NCBI RefSeq assembly: GCF_003955685.1 | Contig: NZ_RXHJ01000011.1 | Coordinates: 1 to 64,000 of the forward strand | Origin: Corynebacterium hylobatis | GTDB taxonomy: Bacteria; Actinomycetota; Actinomycetes; Mycobacteriales; Mycobacteriaceae | DNA length: 64,000 nt | Direction of reading: 5' to 3' | Shown: positions 57,297 through 64,000 of the stretch, in pieces | How the letters are laid out: every line of letters starts with the position of its first letter | Numbering within the stretch: the first letter of the stretch is position 1 | Made by a program: the position numbers and the translations under genes | Notes under the pieces: generated by a model | Told to the model about the DNA's origin: nothing | What the model saw: the letters and a program-made list of their open reading frames with translations, nothing else | Database searches by the model: none

Positions 57297-59111
57297 ATGA
57301 CCAACGTCGTCGACCTGAAAAACGCCGCAACCGAATGGCTCAAAGCGCTTGAACAAGCAGGTGCAGCTTCTGACGCAGCCACCGCCGCTACGGCGGTCAG
57401 TGAATTGTTTGAACCTGAAGGCTACTGGCGGGACCTGCTCGCCTTCACCTGGAACATCACCACCGCTGAGGGAGCGGACGAGATGGCAGAGATGATCCGT
57501 GAGACGTGGCCGGCCAGCGGTCTGAGCAATATCGTCCTCGACGGTGATCCCGTCGATGAGGGGGACGGGGTCACTCGAATCCAGTTCTCCTGTGACTCCC
57601 GGGACTTCCACTGCACCGGCATCGTGCGTCTGCGTAACGGTCGCGCCTGGACCATGCTCACCTCGGCCCGGGAACTCAAGGAGCACCCGGAGCCCAGCGG
57701 TCGACGCCGCCCCCTGGGGGCAGAGCATGGCCAACACACCGACAAGCGGAACTGGGCGGACAAGAAGCTTGCCCGCCAGACTGCGTTGGGCGTGACGGAA
57801 CAGCCCTATGTCCTCATCGTGGGCGGTGGACAGGGCGGCATCGCATTGGCCGCACGCCTGAAACGGCTGGGCGTACCCACCCTCGTCGTGGATAAGGCCG
57901 CCCGGCCCGGTGACCAGTGGCGCGGTCGCTATCATTCGCTGTGCCTGCACGACCCGGTCTGGTACGACCACCTGCCCTACCTGCCCTTCCCGGATGACTG
58001 GCCGGTGTTCACCCCGAAGGACAAGATGGGTGACTGGCTCGAGCACTACGTCGGGATCATGGACCTGGACTACTGGACGCGGACCGAGTGCCTGCGGGCG
58101 AACTACGACGAAACACAGAACCGCTGGGATGTCGTCGTCAACCGGGACGGGGCCGAGCTGACGCTGCACCCTGACCAGCTGGTGCTGGCCACCGGCATGT
58201 CGGGGGTGCCGAACCGCCCCACCCTGCCGGGTGAGGAGAACTTCAGCGGCGAGATCCGGCACTCCTCCGAGCATCCCGGCGGTGAGGTCGACCGTGACCG
58301 GGACGTCGTCGTGCTGGGCGCGAACAACTCGGCGCATGACATCTGCGCGGACCTCTACGACAACGGTGCCCGCCCCGTGATGATCCAACGGTCCTCCACC
58401 CACATCGTCCGCTCCGAAACCTTGATGCGGGAGGTCTTCGGACCCCTGTATTCCGAGGAGGCGCTCGAAGCCGGGATTGACACCGACACCGCCGACCTCC
58501 TCTTCGCCTCGTGGCCGTACAAGGTCCTGCCCGAGGTGCAGAAGGAGGTTTTCGACAAGGTCCGGGAGGTGGACAAGGACTTCTACGACCGGTTGGAGAA
58601 GGCTGGTTTCCTGCTCGACTTCGGCGATGACGGCTCCGGCCTGTTCCTGAAGTACCTGCGCCGCGGCTCCGGCTACTACATCGACGTCGGCGCCTCCGAG
58701 TTGGTCGCCGACGGAAAGATCCCCGTTCGTTCTGACGTGTGCATCGATGAGGTCCGGGAGCGGTCGGTGGTGCTGAGTGATGGCACCGAACTGCCCGCCG
58801 ATGTCATCGTCCTGGCCACCGGCTACGGGAACATGAACAACTGGGCCGCCCAGTTGATCAGCCAGGAGGTCGCTGACCAGGTGGGACCGTGCTGGGGGCT
58901 GGGCTCCGACACCACCAAGGACCCGGGCCCCTGGGAGGGGGAGCTGCGCAACATGTGGAAACCGACCCCGGTGGAGGCCCTGTGGTTCCACGGCGGCAAC
59001 CTCCACCAGTCCCGCCACTACTCGCGGTACCTGTCCCTGCAGCTCAAGGCCCGCTATGAGGGGATGGACACCCCGGTTTACGAGAAAAGCGGGGAACGCC
59101 AGCCTGTCTGA
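57297..59111 (+). CDS. flavin-containing monooxygenase with N-terminal NTF2-like domain
   Basis: A 604-aa two-part protein. Residues 1-130 look like an NTF2/SnoaL-like domain (LFEPEGYWRDLLAFTWN). The rest is an FMO-type oxidase: FAD motif VGGGQGG (175-181), substrate lobe with FSGEIRHSSEHPGG (the FxGxxxHxxx fingerprint, about 315) and NADPH motif VVVLGANNSAHDI (about 337). It may hydroxylate or Baeyer-Villiger oxidise a hydrophobic substrate. A strong GGAGGAGG site precedes ATG. An inverted repeat, GTGCCA with TGGCAC at 57251-57267, lies upstream. Confidence 0.88.
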   Translation: MTNVVDLKNAATEWLKALEQAGAASDAATAATAVSELFEPEGYWRDLLAFTWNITTAEGADEMAEMIRETWPASGLSNIVLDGDPVDEGDGVTRIQFSCDSRDFHCTGIVRLRNGRAWTMLTSARELKEHPEPSGRRRPLGAEHGQHTDKRNWADKKLARQTALGVTEQPYVLIVGGGQGGIALAARLKRLGVPTLVVDKAARPGDQWRGRYHSLCLHDPVWYDHLPYLPFPDDWPVFTPKDKMGDWLEHYVGIMDLDYWTRTECLRANYDETQNRWDVVVNRDGAELTLHPDQLVLATGMSGVPNRPTLPGEENFSGEIRHSSEHPGGEVDRDRDVVVLGANNSAHDICADLYDNGARPVMIQRSSTHIVRSETLMREVFGPLYSEEALEAGIDTDTADLLFASWPYKVLPEVQKEVFDKVREVDKDFYDRLEKAGFLLDFGDDGSGLFLKYLRRGSGYYIDVGASELVADGKIPVRSDVCIDEVRERSVVLSDGTELPADVIVLATGYGNMNNWAAQLISQEVADQVGPCWGLGSDTTKDPGPWEGELRNMWKPTPVEALWFHGGNLHQSRHYSRYLSLQLKARYEGMDTPVYEKSGERQPV

Positions 59112-59186
59112 CCGGACCTGCTCCTCGCCTGAGGGGTCCCGGTTGGGGATGGTCTCCGGACAACCTTCCTGGTGCGGGCCGGCTAT

Positions 59187-60104
59187 TCACGGCAGCACCG
59201 CCCCCGGCCCCGGGTAGGGGGACTGCGCGCCGTGGCCGGTGGTGGCGTAGGCCCCGACCCGGGCGGCGTGGTGGGCGGCGTCGATAAGGTTCTCACCGGC
59301 GGTGAGGCGGGCGGCGACGGCGCCGGTGAAGGCGTCACCCGCGCCGACGGTGTCCACCGGGGTGACCTGTGGGGTGGGGATGTGGGTGATGCCGTCAGTC
59401 TCACCGACGAGTGCGCCGCGCCCGCCGAGGGTGAGGATCACGGAGCGGAATCCGACGTGGAGCAGGGCGGTGACCAGGGCCTCGGGGTCATCGGCACTGA
59501 TGCCTGCGCCGAGCTGGTCGAGGATGAGTCCGGCCTCGTGCTCGTTGGCGATGAGCGGATCCGCGCTGATCAGTGCCCGCCTGTCCACCTCGATGACGGG
59601 TGCCAGGGTGACCACGACACGGCCCGTCGCGAGGCGGACGGCGGCGGTGAAACCGTCGGCGGGGATCTCCCCCTGCAGCAGGAGGAGCTCCGCGGATTCG
59701 ATCAGTGGTGCGCGTTCCTCGACGAATTCGGCGGTGACGGCGGCATTGGCGCCGGGCACGACGATGATGGTGTTCTCGCCGTCGTCGGCGACGGTGATCA
59801 CGGCCAGACCGGTGGTTTCATCGACGACGGCCACGCCCGACATGTCCACCTTCGCGGAGTGGAGGTAGGCGGTGGCGGGCCCGGCATGGGCGTCGTTGCC
59901 GACGGCGCCGATCATCGCCACCGAACCACCCTGCAGCGCGGCGGCCACGGCCTGGTTGGCCCCTTTGCCGCCGGCGGTGATGCCCCCTCCGGAACCGAGG
60001 AGGGTCTCCCCGCGTCCGGGGTGGCGGGCCACCCTGACGGTCAGGTCGGCGTTGATGGAGCCGACGATGACGATGTCCACTGGTCGGGGGTGGTCGCTGG
60101 TCAA
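59187..60104 (-). CDS. rbsK: ribokinase
   Basis: A 305-aa PfkB-family sugar kinase that phosphorylates ribose at C5. GGKGAN (residues 45-50) and the catalytic base D257 in VGAGDAF are present, and the length fits RbsK. The start is TTG 60104 with AGAAGGA upstream, 10 bp after the lacI-type gene, so both are one operon. No ribose transporter is adjacent. Confidence 0.9.
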   Translation of the reverse strand: MTSDHPRPVDIVIVGSINADLTVRVARHPGRGETLLGSGGGITAGGKGANQAVAAALQGGSVAMIGAVGNDAHAGPATAYLHSAKVDMSGVAVVDETTGLAVITVADDGENTIIVVPGANAAVTAEFVEERAPLIESAELLLLQGEIPADGFTAAVRLATGRVVVTLAPVIEVDRRALISADPLIANEHEAGLILDQLGAGISADDPEALVTALLHVGFRSVILTLGGRGALVGETDGITHIPTPQVTPVDTVGAGDAFTGAVAARLTAGENLIDAAHHAARVGAYATTGHGAQSPYPGPGAVLP

Positions 60105-60114
60105 TGGGATCCTT

Positions 60115-61095
60115 CTAGGTGTGCGGGCGGCGGAAATCACTGGAGGGGCGGATGATCAGGGAAGTGGGGGTGGTGATCGACTCCGGCGCGTCAGCATCCG
60201 CGATCAGCGCGATGAGCAGATTGAGGGCGGTGCGTCCGAGGTTGTCTACGCCCTGGTCGATGACGCTCACCGGGTAGGCCTGCAGGCGCATGGTGAGGTT
60301 GTCGTCGAAGCCGATGAAGGCCAGATCCTGTCCGATAGCCACCTTATGCGTGTGGAGGGTCTCGAGCGCGTTGAGCGAGAGTGTGGTGTCCCCGGCGATG
60401 ATCGCCTCGACGCCACGCTCCAGCAGTTCCATGGCGTCACCGCGGTGGATCTCCCGCTTATCGACGCCGTGCCTCCCGCACGCCTCCTCGAAGGCCGCGA
60501 GTCTGCCCCTCGCGGTCGAGGCGTTCGCCGGTCCCGGCAGGTAGCCGATGTGGCGGTGGCCGTTGGTGACGAGGTGCGCCACGGCGGCGTCCATGCCCGG
60601 GAGGGGGTCGGAAGCGACCGTCGGTAAGCCGGCGCCGGGCAGCTCCCGGTCGACGAGGACCACCGGGATCCGCGCCTTGGCCAGCTTCTCGAAACTGTCC
60701 TCCGAACCCTGGTGCGGTACCGCGAGGATGCCGTCCACCCGCTGGTTGGCCAGCACGTCCAGCGAGTAGTGGAGTTGTTTCGTGTCCTCGGCAGTGGAGG
60801 AGATGATGGTGCACAGGTGATTGTCGGCGGCCTCCTGCTGGATGGCGTGGGCCATCCGCGCGAAGAAGGGGTTGATCAGGCTGGGCAGGGCCACACCGAT
60901 GATGTTGGTACGTGCGCTGCGCAGTGCCCGGGCCTGCGGGTTCGGGCGGTAGCTGAGTTCCTCTGCGCACCTGCGGACCCGCTCCCTGGTGCGTTCGGCG
61001 ATCACGGGGTTTCCCGCCAGTGCACGTGATGCCGTGGAGATGGAGACGCCTGCTGCTGCGGCGACGTCCTTGAGGGTCGAGGGTGAAGGGTTCAT
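60115..61095 (-). CDS. LacI-family regulator, probable ribose regulator
   Basis: A 326-aa LacI-type repressor. The HTH is TLKDVAAAAGVSISTASRAL (residues 7-26), followed by the hinge (YRPNPQARALRS) and a periplasmic-binding-protein-like sensor. It stands directly before rbsK, so ribose or a ribose phosphate is the likely effector. A CG-centred operator lies 21 bp before its start, pointing to autoregulation of the pair. Confidence 0.9.
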   Translation of the reverse strand: MNPSPSTLKDVAAAAGVSISTASRALAGNPVIAERTRERVRRCAEELSYRPNPQARALRSARTNIIGVALPSLINPFFARMAHAIQQEAADNHLCTIISSTAEDTKQLHYSLDVLANQRVDGILAVPHQGSEDSFEKLAKARIPVVLVDRELPGAGLPTVASDPLPGMDAAVAHLVTNGHRHIGYLPGPANASTARGRLAAFEEACGRHGVDKREIHRGDAMELLERGVEAIIAGDTTLSLNALETLHTHKVAIGQDLAFIGFDDNLTMRLQAYPVSVIDQGVDNLGRTALNLLIALIADADAPESITTPTSLIIRPSSDFRRPHT

Positions 61096-61115
61096 GACCT
61101 CGCCTTTCCCTGAGG

Positions 61116-61129
61116 TGCAATCGTTTGCA
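61116..61129. promoter_or_regulatory. LacI-type operator upstream of lacI-rbsK
   Basis: TGCAATCGTTTGCA is a near-perfect dyad around the central CG, the form expected for LacI/GalR proteins. A -10-like TATAGA lies just upstream of it on the minus strand, so binding would block the start of transcription. Confidence 0.65.
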
Positions 61130-61238
61130 AATGGTCTATACGACTATGGTATTCTCCTGAATTTATCTAGTCAATAGTGGCCTATCACGGAACCATTGCA
61201 TTTCTGCGCCCCTCCACCACGGCCGATAGGATGGTTGG

Positions 61239-61772
61239 ATGAAGCGTCTCTTCTCCGCTCTGCTCATCTCCGACGACGCCCGCGAACACCTCGTGCACGC
61301 CCTCCGGCCCATCCGCGAGGAGCACCCCCAGGGACTGCGGTGGACGGACCCCGACAACTGGCACATCACCCTGTGCTTCTACGGCAGCCAGCCCAACGAC
61401 CACACCGACCTCGCCGCGCACCTCGCCCAGGCCGCCGGGGCCTCCGCCCCGCTGAATCTCAGCCTGCGCGGCGCCGGTTCCTTCGGGCACCGCACCTTGT
61501 GGATGGGCGTCGGTGGCCAGGTCAAGGAGCTCAAATCACTCATGACCGACACCATCATCGACCTGGACAACCCACCGCCGCCGCAGAAACCGCACCTGAC
61601 CATCGCGCGCACACAGGAACGCTGGCTCGTCGCCGATCTGGTGCACGCGCTGCTGGTCTACGAGGGTCCGGAGTTCCTCTGCGATGAGCTGGTGCTCATG
61701 GAATCAGTGCCCGGCGAGGGCCGCTCGGGCGGTCCCCGCTATGACATCCTCGAACGGATCCGGTTGGGCTAA
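61239..61772 (+). CDS. thpR: RNA 2',3'-cyclic phosphodiesterase (ThpR)
   Basis: A 177-aa 2H phosphoesterase. The two HxTx motifs are HITL (residues 42-45) and HLTI (119-122), with the RLFSALLISDD start of ThpR proteins. It opens 2',3'-cyclic RNA ends; the cellular role is unclear. TAGGAT (61227-61232) stands 6 nt before ATG. It overlaps the convergent HNH gene by 4 bp. Confidence 0.9.
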   Translation: MKRLFSALLISDDAREHLVHALRPIREEHPQGLRWTDPDNWHITLCFYGSQPNDHTDLAAHLAQAAGASAPLNLSLRGAGSFGHRTLWMGVGGQVKELKSLMTDTIIDLDNPPPPQKPHLTIARTQERWLVADLVHALLVYEGPEFLCDELVLMESVPGEGRSGGPRYDILERIRLG

Positions 61773-63022
61773 TCGTCAGGCGAAGGTGGGGCGTTCGCCT
61801 TCTCCTGTTCCCGCCTGGCCCGGGACTCCTCCCGGATGCGTTCCCGTCTGTTCTCCGTGCGCTGCCCGACGGTCTGGACCCAGTTCCGTTGCTTCGGGGC
61901 CAGGGGACCGGCGGGTTCCTCGACGATCCACCGGCCGTCCTCGAACAGCCAGTACTTCTCCCGCGTGTGGGGATCGATGATGTAGTGCACCCGGCCGTCG
62001 GTCTTGATGTTGTGGTGCCTCTGGCACAGGGGAACCAGGTTCGCTGCGGTGGTCGGGCCGCCTTCGGCCCAGTCCACCCGGTGGTCCATCTGAGTGTGGA
62101 TCCCGGGGCGGGAACAGCCCGGGTAGCTGCACACCCCGTCCCAGCCGATGACCACCGCCCGGATGTCTGCGGGCGTGGCATAGGCCCCGGAGACCTTCCC
62201 GTAGAGCTCGTCCATGTCGCGGACCACGGTGGCGGCCCGGGTGAGCTTCTGGGCGTTGGTCCACCCGATGCCGGAGATCCAGGACGGCGCGCCGGGGACG
62301 TCCTTGGCGCGGTAGATGTTGAGGGTGATGTTCGTGGTGGCTTCGCCGCGGACGAGCTGGTTGAAGGCCTCCGCCAGGCTGATGTCGTTGGTGGTGGCGT
62401 GCCTGCGCACCCGCTCGTTGACCTCATGGGCGGTCACCGCGTCGGTCATCACCTCGATGAACCCGCGGTCGCCGTCGATATGGACGGCGAAGTGGCTCGG
62501 CTTCTCCTCGGGAGTGTCGTCGGCGGAGACGGAGTCATCGAGGGTGGTGATGATGCCGTTGAGCTTCTCCCGGATGGCGTGCGCCGTGGGCAGCGCCTGA
62601 TTGGGCCGGGTGGGGGTGAGAAAGTCGGTGATCTCCTTGTCGACGACCGCCATCTGCTCCAGGTTGTCCGCGTCCAGTTTGCACAGCACGGCGTCGATGG
62701 CCTTCAGCCGGCTCAGATCGAGGTGGAACATCCGCTCCTGGAGTGCTTTGAGGCGGGGCAGCTCGTGCAGACGCATGTGGGCGTAGAGGGCGGACTGGAT
62801 GAACCGCTCACCGTGGCCGGTACTGGCACGCAGACGGGCGAGGACGAGGTCAACGTCCTCGAGCTCCTCCGGTGCCTCCGACTGCCAGATCTGGTGGTCC
62901 TCCCGGCGGATGCGGGTGGCGCGGACGGCGGTGGGGTCATGCGGCGAGCAGCAGGAGTAGTAGTTCTTCGGGCGCAGCAGCTCCTCGAGCTCGCGCTCCA
63001 GCTGAGACTCCAGCGTCTTCAC
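61769..63022 (-). CDS. DUF222 / HNH endonuclease domain protein (13E12 type), copy 2
   Basis: A 417-aa DUF222-HNH protein. The HNH part reads CSYPGCSRPGIHTQMDHRVD with LVPLCQRHHNIK, so the metal-binding and catalytic residues are present, and a C-terminal domain of about 80 residues follows. It differs from copy 1 (24473-25900) by having no proline-rich linker or coiled coil. The GTG start is 14 nt from a GAAC-N4-GAAC motif also present upstream of copy 1. Confidence 0.85.
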   Translation of the reverse strand: MKTLESQLERELEELLRPKNYYSCCSPHDPTAVRATRIRREDHQIWQSEAPEELEDVDLVLARLRASTGHGERFIQSALYAHMRLHELPRLKALQERMFHLDLSRLKAIDAVLCKLDADNLEQMAVVDKEITDFLTPTRPNQALPTAHAIREKLNGIITTLDDSVSADDTPEEKPSHFAVHIDGDRGFIEVMTDAVTAHEVNERVRRHATTNDISLAEAFNQLVRGEATTNITLNIYRAKDVPGAPSWISGIGWTNAQKLTRAATVVRDMDELYGKVSGAYATPADIRAVVIGWDGVCSYPGCSRPGIHTQMDHRVDWAEGGPTTAANLVPLCQRHHNIKTDGRVHYIIDPHTREKYWLFEDGRWIVEEPAGPLAPKQRNWVQTVGQRTENRRERIREESRARREQEKANAPPSPDD

Positions 63023-63036
63023 AACCGACCCCCTTC

Positions 63037-63048
63037 GTTCGTGTGTTC
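63037..63048 (-). promoter_or_regulatory. GTTC-N4-GTTC repeat upstream of DUF222-HNH copy 2
   Basis: On the gene strand GAAC-ACAC-GAAC, 14 nt before GTG 63022. Spacing between the GAAC units and to the start codon equals that of copy 1, although the coding sequences are quite different. Confidence 0.5.
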
Positions 63049-63090
63049 GAAATCCACCCTAGAACACCTGATCCATCCCCGCAAGGGCCC

Positions 63091-64000
63091 CTACATGCGC
63101 GGGATGGCCGCGAGCAGGGAGCGGGTGTACTCGTGCTGCGGATCGGCCCAGACCTGTTCGGTGGGGCCGTGTTCGACGATGCGCCCCTGGTACATCACGG
63201 CCACGGTCGAGCAGACCTGGCGGAGCACTGACAGGTCGTGGGTGATGAACACCAGGGTCAGGCCGTATTCCTCGACGAGGTGATCGAGCAGGTCGAGTAC
63301 CTGGGCGCGGACGGAGACGTCGAGGGCGGAGACGGGCTCGTCGGCAAGCAGGACCTCCGGTCTGCCGGCCACCGCCCGGGCGATGGAGATGCGTTGGCGT
63401 TGGCCGCCGGAGAACTGGTGGGGGAAACGCTCCGCGGCATCCTCCGGCAGGCCCACCTCGGCCAGGACCTCGGCCACCCGTTCCTGGTCGCCGCCGCCCT
63501 CGGCGACGGACCTGCCGATGCGCAGGCGTGGGTTGAGGGAACTCTGCGGGTCCTGGAAGACCACCTGCACACCGGCACCCACGGTCACCGTGCCTGAGTC
63601 GGGGGTGTCCAGACCGGCGAACTGGCGCAGCAGTGTGGTCTTCCCGGAACCGGAGCCGCCGACCACGCCGAGGCGTTCGCCGCGATGGACGGTGAGGGAG
63701 ACGCCGTCCAGCGCGAGCGTGTCACCGTAGCGGCGGGTGACCTTGTCCAGGGAGAGCACCGGTTCACCGACGTCACGCACTTCGGCGGGCGGGCCGGGCC
63801 GGGAGGCGGCGACGAGGCGCCGGGTATAGGGGTGGGCGGGGGAGCGCAGCACCTGCCGGGTTTCCCCGTCCTCGACGATGCGACCCTCAGACATGACGAG
63901 GACGCGGCGGCACATACGGTTGATCACGCCGAGGTCGTGGGTGATGAACAGCAGGGAGATGCCGAGGCGGTCGACGAGGTCGTCGAGAAGCTCGAGGATC
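63091..64000 (-). CDS. double-ATPase ABC transporter protein (DppDF type), 5' part cut by window
   Basis: The frame is open to the window edge. It begins inside a first ABC domain (H-loop LLFITHDLGV at the edge, then the typical SPAHPYTRRLV end) and continues with a full second domain: Walker A GGSGSGKTT, Q-loop VVFQDPQSSLNP, signature FSGGQRQR, Walker B VLLADEP and H-loop FITHD. Two ATPases in one chain are typical of oligopeptide or nickel importers in actinobacteria. The C-terminal HEYTRSLLAAIP matches DppF. Permease genes would be expected beyond the window. Confidence 0.92.
   Translation of the reverse strand, partial: ILELLDDLVDRLGISLLFITHDLGVINRMCRRVLVMSEGRIVEDGETRQVLRSPAHPYTRRLVAASRPGPPAEVRDVGEPVLSLDKVTRRYGDTLALDGVSLTVHRGERLGVVGGSGSGKTTLLRQFAGLDTPDSGTVTVGAGVQVVFQDPQSSLNPRLRIGRSVAEGGGDQERVAEVLAEVGLPEDAAERFPHQFSGGQRQRISIARAVAGRPEVLLADEPVSALDVSVRAQVLDLLDHLVEEYGLTLVFITHDLSVLRQVCSTVAVMYQGRIVEHGPTEQVWADPQHEYTRSLLAAIPRM

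Overview
The window is chromosomal DNA from a high-GC actinobacterium, almost certainly a Corynebacterium. Gene order matches the conserved actinobacterial block valS-folC-ndk-rne-rplU-rpmA-obgE-proB-proA-nadD-rsfS-gpgP-degV-comEA-comEC-holA-rpsT-lepA. Antigen-85-type mycolyltransferase remnants and a cutinase-like enzyme point to a mycolic-acid envelope. Many start codons sit 6-8 nt after a TAnnnT hexamer, as expected for leaderless mRNAs in this genus. No tRNA, rRNA or CRISPR array was seen.

Layout. 1-1.68 kb: IS110-family insertion sequence. 1.68-6.6 kb: tetR, malate dehydrogenase, an Hsp70-like ATPase, and a MerR/membrane-protein pair whose promoter has a palindrome filling a 19-bp spacer. 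6.67-11.3 kb: valS-folC-DUF4233. 11.3-14.3 kb: a pirin/GNAT/AhpD-like operon and two membrane-anchored proteins, lying between DUF4233 and ndk. 14.3-22.5 kb: ndk, a membrane winged-helix protein, RNase E/G, L21, L27, Obg, ProB. 22.5-27.3 kb: tandem 2-hydroxyacid dehydrogenase paralogues, a DUF222-HNH gene and ProA. 27.3-33.4 kb: cutinase-like protein, NadD, RsfS, a GpgP-like phosphatase, DegV, ComEA and ComEC, with an 18-bp palindrome made of two facing DnaA-box-like sites before comEA.

33.4-39.1 kb is accessory and rearranged: a DeoR regulator beside a TGATC cluster, a VOC-like ORF, an internally deleted copy of a HAD phosphatase gene, a DUF3995-amidohydrolase pair, a TetR-type remnant, the intact HAD gene, and HdeD. 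39.1-44.3 kb returns to core genes (holA, an ankyrin/LysE pair, rpsT, a MazF-like gene, lepA). 44.3-46.4 kb holds two decayed mycolyltransferase genes around a lipoprotein gene. 46.4-64 kb is metabolic and accessory: DUF1275, an unknown protein, FrnE/DsbA, large-subunit catalase, phosphoesterase, FUSC exporter, a one-piece TsuA-TsuB-type thiosulfate transporter, aldose-epimerase-like enzyme, bile-acid-symporter-family carrier, a 49-aa leaderless ORF, an NTF2-flavin monooxygenase, ribokinase with a LacI regulator, ThpR, a second DUF222-HNH gene, and a double-ATPase ABC protein cut by the window end.

Functional links: translation and RNA turnover (valS, rne, rplU, rpmA, obgE, rsfS, rpsT, lepA), proline synthesis (proB, proA), NAD synthesis (nadD), DNA uptake (comEA, comEC), peroxide defence (catalase, AhpD-like) and sulfur uptake (TsuAB).
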